Shown: piece after piece, positions 6,984-11,486 of the stretch
How the letters are laid out: every line of letters starts with the position of its first letter
How positions within the stretch are numbered: the first letter of the stretch is position 1
DNA from: Acidobacteriaceae bacterium
Lineage (GTDB): Bacteria; Acidobacteriota; Terriglobia; Terriglobales; Acidobacteriaceae
Direction of reading: 5' to 3'
NCBI GenBank assembly: GCA_030040395.1
Contig: JASHTU010000040.1
Span: 1-11,486 of the forward strand
DNA length: 11,486 bases
The notes under the pieces: model-generated
The model's database searches: none
The model's input: only the letters and a program-made list of their open reading frames with translations
What the model was told of the DNA's origin: nothing
Translations under genes and position numbers: made by a program

Positions 6984-7012
6984 AGTATGCGGGTACGTAA
7001 CAATAGTGTAAA
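6984..7012 (-). promoter_or_regulatory. Candidate sigma-70 promoter for the receptor gene
   Basis: On the minus strand TTTACA (7012-7007, 5 of 6 to the -35 consensus) and CATACT (6989-6984, 4 of 6 to the -10 consensus) are separated by exactly 17 nt, pointing toward the receptor gene. It is the best match seen in this gap, by eye only. Confidence 0.35.
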
Positions 7013-7148
7013 GGACAAATTACCAGGCTGAAGCCGATTCCACAGTTCTACAAAAGCGGCAATGGCGGCGGAGCGAATCCGGAATGGGGGTTTGAACCTG
7101 GCTCCGGGGTGGAGGAAGCGCGCAAGTTGGGGGACAAACTACGAGGAC

Positions 7149-7167
7149 GCAGGGGTTTACGCCCTGC
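7149..7167 (-). terminator. Weak hairpin after aspS
   Basis: GCAGGG and CCCTGC form a 6-bp stem with a 7-nt loop, beginning about 15 nt after the aspS stop codon on the minus strand. No T-run follows, so termination by this element alone is doubtful. Confidence 0.25.
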
Positions 7168-7181
7168 CGGCCAGGTTTTTG

Positions 7182-9061
7182 TCAGCTCCGCAGCGCGACG
7201 CGAATATGGAGCTCCCTTAATTGCTGCTCGGCCACGGTGGTGGGGGCTTCGGCCATAAGGTCGATGGCCTTGGCGGTTTTGGGGAAGGCGATGACTTCGC
7301 GCAGGCTGGGCGCGCCGGCAAGGAGCATGACGATGCGATCTAAGCCGAGGGCGATGCCGCCGTGGGGCGGTGTGCCGAATTCGAGGGCGTCGAGGAAGAA
7401 GCCGAAGCGCTTACGGGCCTCGTCGTCGGAAATGCCGAGGGACGCGAAGATTTGCTGCTGGACGTCTTTGCGGTGAATGCGGATGGAGCCGGAGCCCAGC
7501 TCGAGGCCGTTCATGGCCAGATCGTAACAGTTGGCGCGGACAGAGGCGGGATCGCTGACCAGGTTGGCCATATCGGCTTCGTAGGGCGCGGTGAAGGGAT
7601 GGTGAGCGGGCACCCACTTGCCTGACGCCAGATCGTACTCGAACATGGGGAAATCGGTGAGCCAGATGGGATGGAACGCCTGGGCGCCGTCGATGAGGGC
7701 GGACTGCGCGCTGCGCTCTCTGGCGCTTTGGACGGCTTCATCGGTAACGCAAAAGGCCTGGTGACGGTCGGCATATTTTTGGCGAGCTCGGAGCGGAAGT
7801 TGCCGGCCGCGGCGTACACGTTGATTTCGCGCTCGGAGAGGCGGCCGGGAAACTTGGTGTCGCTGGCCTTGATGTGGTGGGCAGGGTCGCCGGCCACGAC
7901 GATGACGAAGTCGGCGTCGGAGGCGCCGGCCAGGTCGCGAACTTTGGTCGCCGCTTCAGGAAAGCTCTTAGCCAGGCGCTTGAAATCGTCGATGAACTTG
8001 GCGCCTTTTTTGCGGTCGAAAATAGGGTGGTTCTCTTCGCGCTCTTTGCGGCTCAACTCGCCAACGGAGGGGATGCGAAAGGCGACGACAGGCAGGGCCG
8101 GATCGATTTGCAGTGTGGCGAGGGCTTCATCAGTGAAAGCCGGGCGCACGTCGGCAAGGCCGGGAAGGCGGAGGTCGGGCTTGTCGGAGCCGTATTGGCG
8201 CAGCGACTCATCGTAGGAGACGCGCGGAAAGGGCGTGGGCAGGGCGATGCCGGCAGCGGCGAGAGCGGCTTTCATGAAGGATTCAACCACCGCGAACACC
8301 GATTCCCGATGGGGGAAGCTCATTTCGAGATCGATCTGCGTGAACTCGAGCTGGCGGTCGGCGCGCTGGTCCTCGTCGCGGAAGCAACGGGCGATCTGGA
8401 AATAGCGGTCGAAGCCGGAGATCATGAGGATCTGCTTGAAGATTTGCGGGGACTGCGGCAGGGCGTAGAACTCGCCAGGATGGACGCGGCTGGGCACCAG
8501 AAAATCGCGGGCGCCCTCGGGCGTGGACTTGGTGAGGATGGGGGTTTCAATTTCAAGGAAGCCCTGCTGGCTGAGGTTGTCGCGGATGGCGAGGGTGATT
8601 TCGTGGCGGAGGCGAAAGTTGCGCTGCATCTCTTCGCGGCGAAGGTCGATGTAGCGATATTTGAGACGCACTTCTTCGTTCTGGATGGCTTCTTCAGCGG
8701 GCGAGAAGGGGGCGAGGCGGGAGTCGTTCAGGATGCGCAGCTCGACGGCTTCGATCTCAATTTCGCCAGTGACCATTTTGGGGTTGATGGCATCAGGGGC
8801 GCGCAGGCGGACCTTGCCGACGGCGGCGACCACGTATTCGGGACGGACGAGTTCGCCCTTGCGGTGGCCTTCGGGGGTGAGCTCCTTATCTAAAACAATT
8901 TGGCAGATGCCGGAGCGGTCGCGAAGATCGAGAAAGATGAGGTTGCCGTGGTCGCGGCGGCGGTTGACCCAGCCCATAAGGACGACCTGCTGGCCGGCGT
9001 GGGCGGCGCGTAGTTCGCCGCATAGATGCGTGCGTTGCAAATCTCCTAAGAAGTCGAGCAC
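7182..9061 (-). CDS. aspS: Aspartate--tRNA ligase, frame broken by a one-base shift
   Basis: AspRS charges tRNA with aspartate; the bacterial type is a dimeric class II enzyme. The gene is complete in length (about 626 residues if the frame is restored) but lies in two frames. Frame one (from the GTG at 9061) gives residues 1-428: the OB-fold anticodon domain (about 12-110), motif 1 ([20 protein letters not shown]), motif 2 ([19 protein letters not shown], about 224-242) and the bacterial GAD insertion (about 300-425). At the A5 run (7780-7776) the frame is lost. The other frame continues at once with [14 protein letters not shown], then FEYD, HHPFTAP, the [17 protein letters not shown] motif 3 and QLRELHI. 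Adding one A restores a single frame. A sequencing error is most likely; a real mutation or ribosomal -1 shift is possible. His38 in RRRDHG suggests the non-discriminating class. The Shine-Dalgarno AAGGAC (9074-9069) overlaps the end of hisS. Confidence 0.9.
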
Positions 9062-9074
9062 TCGCGGTGTCCTT

Positions 9075-10385
9075 TTACTGGGCCATGGGTTTGGCGAGCA
9101 TGGATGGAAGCTCCGCGCGCGGAACCTTGGTCTGTAAGCCTGAGGCGAAATCCTTCACTGTCAGGATACCGGATTGAAGCTCGTCTTCGCCGAGGATGAC
9201 AATGTGGCGCGCGGTTTTATCGGCGGCTTCGAAGGACTTTTTGAGGCGGAAGGAGCCGTCGCCCAGCTCGATGCGGAAGCCGGCGCGGCGCAGTTCTCGA
9301 GCGAGAGTGAGGGCCGGGGCGTTGAGGCTCTCGCCTAACGGAGCGATGTATGCATCCGCTTTTGCCCCCTGCGGGGGGGCAGAGCTTTGGTCGGCCTCTT
9401 TGGCCTGGAGGGTGAGGACGAGCCGGTCGAGGCCCATGGCGAAGCCGATGCCGGGCGCTTTGGGTCCGCCGATGGATTCCGAAAGGCCGTCGTAACGGCC
9501 GCCGCCGAGAAGGGCGTTTTGCGCGCCCAGGCCGCCGTGGGTGAACTCGAAGGTGGTGCGCGTGTAGTAGTCGAGGCCGCGGACGAGGCGGGGATTGAGA
9601 TGGTAGGGCACGCCGGCGGCTTGGAGCGCGGCGGTGACGGCCGCGAAGTGGTCTATTGACTCTTGGCCGAGCGAATCGCCGATTTTGGGCAGGGTTTCGA
9701 TAATGGGCTGATCCTCGGGGACCTTGCAGTCAAGGACGCGAAGGGGGTTGGTGACGGCGCGGCGCTGGCAATCTACGCACATTTGGGGCGCGAGGGGAAC
9801 GAGGGCGGCGCGCAGGGTATCGTTATAACGCGCGCGGTCGGCGGCGGAGCCCACAGAATTGAGCTCGAGCGTCCAGCCGGCGATGCCGAGTTCGTCGAGG
9901 AAGGTAGCGAGCATTTCTAATATTTCCGCATCTCTCAACGGTGATTCGCTGCCCGCTGAAGGCGGGCCGATGGCTTCGGCGCCGATCTGCCAGAACTGGC
10001 GGTAGCGGCCTTTCTGGGGGCGTTCGCGGCGGAACTGGGGTCCGATGTAGAAGAGCTTTTGCAACTGGCCGGTCTCGCCGAGCTTGTGCTCGATGTAGGC
10101 GCGGACCACGCCGGCGGTGTTCTCGGGGCGGAGGGTGAGGGATTGAGGCTTTTCGGACTGCGCGCGGGCGCGGTCTTCCCAGGTGTACATTTCCTTGGAG
10201 ACGATGTCGGTTTCTTCGCCGACACTGCGGGCGAAGAGGCTAGTGTCTTCGAAGATGGGAGTGCGGATTTCGCCGAAGTTATAGCGAGCGAAGACCTGGC
10301 GGGCGGTGGTTTCGATGCGGTTCCACAGCGCGGTTTCCGGCGGCAGCAGATCGCGCGTGCCGCGCACGGCTTTCAGGGTGGACAT
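9075..10385 (-). CDS. hisS: Histidine--tRNA ligase
   Basis: HisRS is a cytosolic homodimeric class II enzyme that activates histidine with ATP and charges tRNA-His. The 436-residue product has the usual length. Features in order: the N-terminal AVRGTRDLLPPE; motif 1 region IRTPIFEDTSLFARSVGE; TLRPENTAGVVRAYIEH; motif 2 FYIGPQFRRERPQKGRYRQF; the insertion domain with CVDCQRR and NPLRVLDCK; the histidine-binding LVRGLDYYTRTTFEF; GGGRYDGL; motif 3 GIGFAMGLDRLVL; and an anticodon-binding domain from about residue 345 (DAYIAPLG to the end). The ATG at 10385 fits the family N-terminus; the Shine-Dalgarno is weak. The stop codon TAA overlaps the ribosome binding site of aspS, 13 nt before its start, so the two are co-transcribed and possibly coupled. 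A decayed copy of this gene's 5' end lies at 11177-11240. Confidence 0.96.
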   Translation of the reverse strand: MSTLKAVRGTRDLLPPETALWNRIETTARQVFARYNFGEIRTPIFEDTSLFARSVGEETDIVSKEMYTWEDRARAQSEKPQSLTLRPENTAGVVRAYIEHKLGETGQLQKLFYIGPQFRRERPQKGRYRQFWQIGAEAIGPPSAGSESPLRDAEILEMLATFLDELGIAGWTLELNSVGSAADRARYNDTLRAALVPLAPQMCVDCQRRAVTNPLRVLDCKVPEDQPIIETLPKIGDSLGQESIDHFAAVTAALQAAGVPYHLNPRLVRGLDYYTRTTFEFTHGGLGAQNALLGGGRYDGLSESIGGPKAPGIGFAMGLDRLVLTLQAKEADQSSAPPQGAKADAYIAPLGESLNAPALTLARELRRAGFRIELGDGSFRLKKSFEAADKTARHIVILGEDELQSGILTVKDFASGLQTKVPRAELPSMLAKPMAQ

Positions 10386-10515
10386 AACCTATCCAGTCTA
10401 AATGGGATGGGCCATGATGCCCGTGTGTTGGGAAAGCAACCGAAGGGACCTTGAGAGCGGTGATTCTGACTGTCGGCCAATTGTCGATACGATTCTTGAC
10501 TTGCTCTAAATAAAT

Positions 10516-10836
10516 TCACGCTCTCTTCCGAATTGACTCGCGCAATGTGCGGTCGATGCGCGTTTGCCAGCCGGGGCCGGTGGACTTGAAGTGATCGATC
10601 ACTTCGGGAGAAAGGCGCAGCGAAATGAGCTGTTTGGTTGGGGCCTTTTGCGGGCCCCGCTTGCCGCGCCGCACTACCTTGCCGCCGCGAATCAGATCGG
10701 CCTTCTCGAAGAAGGCCCGCGTGGCCTTGACGTCATTCGGATCGTAGGGGCCGTCGGCTGACTCGTAGGGAATCGGAGCGCTTTCCTTGATGGAAAGCAC
10801 ACGCTTCCAGTCGGTTTTACTTTGTGTCTTCTTCAT
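10516..10836 (-). CDS. brnA: BrnA-family antitoxin
   Basis: A 106-residue antitoxin of the BrnT/BrnA type II toxin-antitoxin family. The first half is acidic and probably flexible (KESAPIPYESADGPYDPNDV), the part expected to contact the toxin. A basic stretch (about 52-65, KVVRRGKRGPQK) leads to the C-terminal DNA-binding domain KQLISLRLSPEVIDHFKSTG, then PGWQTRIDRTLRESI, the conserved BrnA ribbon-helix-helix-like ending. In the characterised Brucella system BrnA neutralises BrnT and represses the shared promoter. The start at 10836 (MKKTQ) is chosen over one at 10890 because GAGGAG precedes it by 10 nt and because it overlaps the end of brnT by 20 nt, the usual organisation. The longer frame would only translate the brnT 3' end out of frame. 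Confidence 0.88.
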   Translation of the reverse strand: MKKTQSKTDWKRVLSIKESAPIPYESADGPYDPNDVKATRAFFEKADLIRGGKVVRRGKRGPQKAPTKQLISLRLSPEVIDHFKSTGPGWQTRIDRTLRESIRKRA

Positions 10837-11092
10837 ACTGTTTGCGCTCCTCACGGGAAGCGTGACGGAACGAGATGATTCGAACCTCATCGTCGTTTTC
10901 CGTATAGACCAGCGTCAAAACTCGCCCCTTGACCACTGCCATCGCCACGTCCATCAGTCGATATTCGTCGTAGCGGCTGGCGTCGTAGGTGCATTTGTCC
11001 GGATTCTCGTAAACGAGATAACCGTCTTTGAAGTCAAGGCCATGCTTTCTCAGGTTGGACTTCCGCTTCGCCTCGTCCCAAACTTACACCAT
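10817..11092 (-). pseudogene. brnT: BrnT-family toxin with a stop at codon 3
   Basis: Reading the minus strand from ATG at 11092 gives Met-Val, then TAA (11086-11084), then an uninterrupted BrnT protein to 10817, about 91 codons in all. The family core is intact: VWDEAKRKSNLRKHGLDF at the N-terminus, the ENPDKCTYD and RYDEYRLMDVAM segments, VKGRVLTLVYTEND and the C-terminal RIISFRHASREERKQYE with its conserved Arg/Ser/Arg/Glu. BrnT is a small ribonuclease that cleaves RNA and stops growth unless bound by BrnA. No other ATG, GTG or TTG lies before the conserved core; the next in-frame ATG is near codon 47. A nonsense mutation of codon 3, an assembly error or a non-standard start are the options. 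Because of the stop the gene has no conventional open frame and is easily missed. Confidence 0.8.
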
Positions 11093-11095
11093 CTA

Positions 11096-11125
11096 ATTGT
11101 AGCTACAATATGAGGTTGATTGCAA
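11096..11125 (-). promoter_or_regulatory. brnTA promoter with overlapping palindromic operator
   Basis: ATTGTAGCTACAAT (11096-11109) is a perfect 14-bp palindrome. Its minus-strand right half supplies a -10 box TACAAT (5 of 6), 18 nt after TTGCAA (11125-11120, 4 of 6 to the -35). The brnT ATG follows the -10 box after only 3 nt, so a transcript would begin at or inside the start codon (leaderless). A palindrome over the -10 box directly before the toxin gene is the expected place for autorepression by BrnA, as known for the family; binding here is inference. Confidence 0.6.
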
Positions 11126-11176
11126 ACGGAACCCATCGAGCCTGTGATGGAGGGAGGGCAGCGCTGCAACATCCCC

Positions 11177-11240
11177 GCGATTCCAGAGCGCGGTTTCCGG
11201 CCGCAGATGGTCACAGGTGCCCGGAATGGCTTTCAGCGTG
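11177..11240 (-). pseudogene. Decayed copy of the hisS 5' end
   Basis: This 64-nt stretch aligns without gaps to 10317-10380, codons 2 to 22 of hisS plus one flanking base; by my count 50 of 64 bases match. Translated in the hisS frame it reads ATLKAIPGTCDHLRPETALWNR against STLKAVRGTRDLLPPETALWNR, 16 of 22 identical. The start codon is lost (AAC at the ATG position) and conserved residues of the RGTRD motif are changed, so it is not functional. It begins right after the secA stop codon: TAACG here aligns with TATGT in hisS, compatible with an ancestral stop/start overlap TAATG. Similarity ends at the CGC codon. Confidence 0.8.
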
Positions 11241-11243
11241 GCG

Positions 11244-11486
<243 letters not shown>

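Larger units (their letters stand above)
6840..7181 (-). other. Leader and promoter region between aspS and the receptor gene
   Basis: This 342-bp gap has no convincing gene. On the minus strand it contains, from the aspS side, a weak hairpin (7149-7167), a sigma-70-like promoter (6984-7012), an AGCCAAA/TTTGGCT inverted repeat (6943-6960), a smaller one (ATTGGA 6894-6899 with TCCAAT 6908-6913) and the Shine-Dalgarno. A transcript from that promoter would have a leader of about 135-140 nt. A plus-strand frame open from about 7007 has no ATG, GTG or TTG near its beginning and is not called. Confidence 0.5.

Noticed and set aside
7007..7240. Plus-strand frame beginning near 7007 with protein-like composition
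   Set aside because: No ATG, GTG or TTG near its beginning and no Shine-Dalgarno; it runs into the aspS antisense strand. It could be a relic, but I cannot support a call.
7874..8893. 339-codon plus-strand open frame
   Set aside because: Antisense to aspS, whose class II motifs are unmistakable. The composition (Gly/Ala/Glu/Val-rich) is typical of a shadow frame.
10386..10515. hisS promoter in the brnA-hisS gap
   Set aside because: Several partial -10 or -35 matches exist but none has good hexamers at 16-18 nt spacing, so no promoter is called.

Overview
The window looks like a chromosomal segment of an acidobacterium (Terriglobia-like). This is an inference from the very long TonB-dependent receptor of the Oar type with an N-terminal carboxypeptidase-regulatory-like domain (expanded in that group), the high GC content, and heptamer-repeat intergenic DNA. 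No rRNA, tRNA, CRISPR array, transposase or integrase was found.

Layout. Bases 1-270 hold no recognisable gene, but contain a perfect 10-bp palindrome (41-68) and a scrap of heptamer repeat. Four plus-strand genes follow: rlmH (23S rRNA methyltransferase, 271-720), cobO (corrinoid adenosyltransferase, 859-1395), a small cupin (1500-1856) and accD (acetyl-CoA carboxylase beta subunit, 2021-2920). A convergent gap with two strong inverted repeats (2929-3014) separates them from the minus-strand block. Read in transcription order from the right edge, that block is: 3' end of secA (to 11244), a 64-nt decayed copy of the hisS 5' end (11177-11240), a brnT-brnA toxin-antitoxin pair (10516-11092), hisS (9075-10385), aspS (7182-9061, frame broken at 7776-7780), and a 1266-residue TonB-dependent receptor (3039-6839).

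How the genes relate. hisS and aspS are a tight pair: 13 nt separate them and the aspS Shine-Dalgarno overlaps the hisS stop. Most of the rest is housekeeping (ribosome modification, cobalamin, fatty acid synthesis, protein export). The accessory part is the brnTA module, which sits between secA and hisS and is flanked by two copies of the hisS 5' end, as expected if it was inserted there or arose with a local duplication. The toxin reading frame, not called by ordinary ORF finding, has a TAA at codon 3, so the toxin may be dead while the antitoxin is intact.

The most unusual structure is intergenic. The rlmH-cobO and cupin-accD gaps are built of 7-nt units: five GTTC-type heptamers followed by five of the opposite polarity (GAAC-type). 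In the second gap a 7-nt rhythm runs about 111 bp from the base after the stop codon. A smaller fragment precedes rlmH. This looks like one family of inverted heptamer arrays placed in successive gene junctions.

Two gene-breaking changes (aspS single-base frameshift, brnT nonsense codon) could be real or could be assembly errors; the sequence alone cannot decide.
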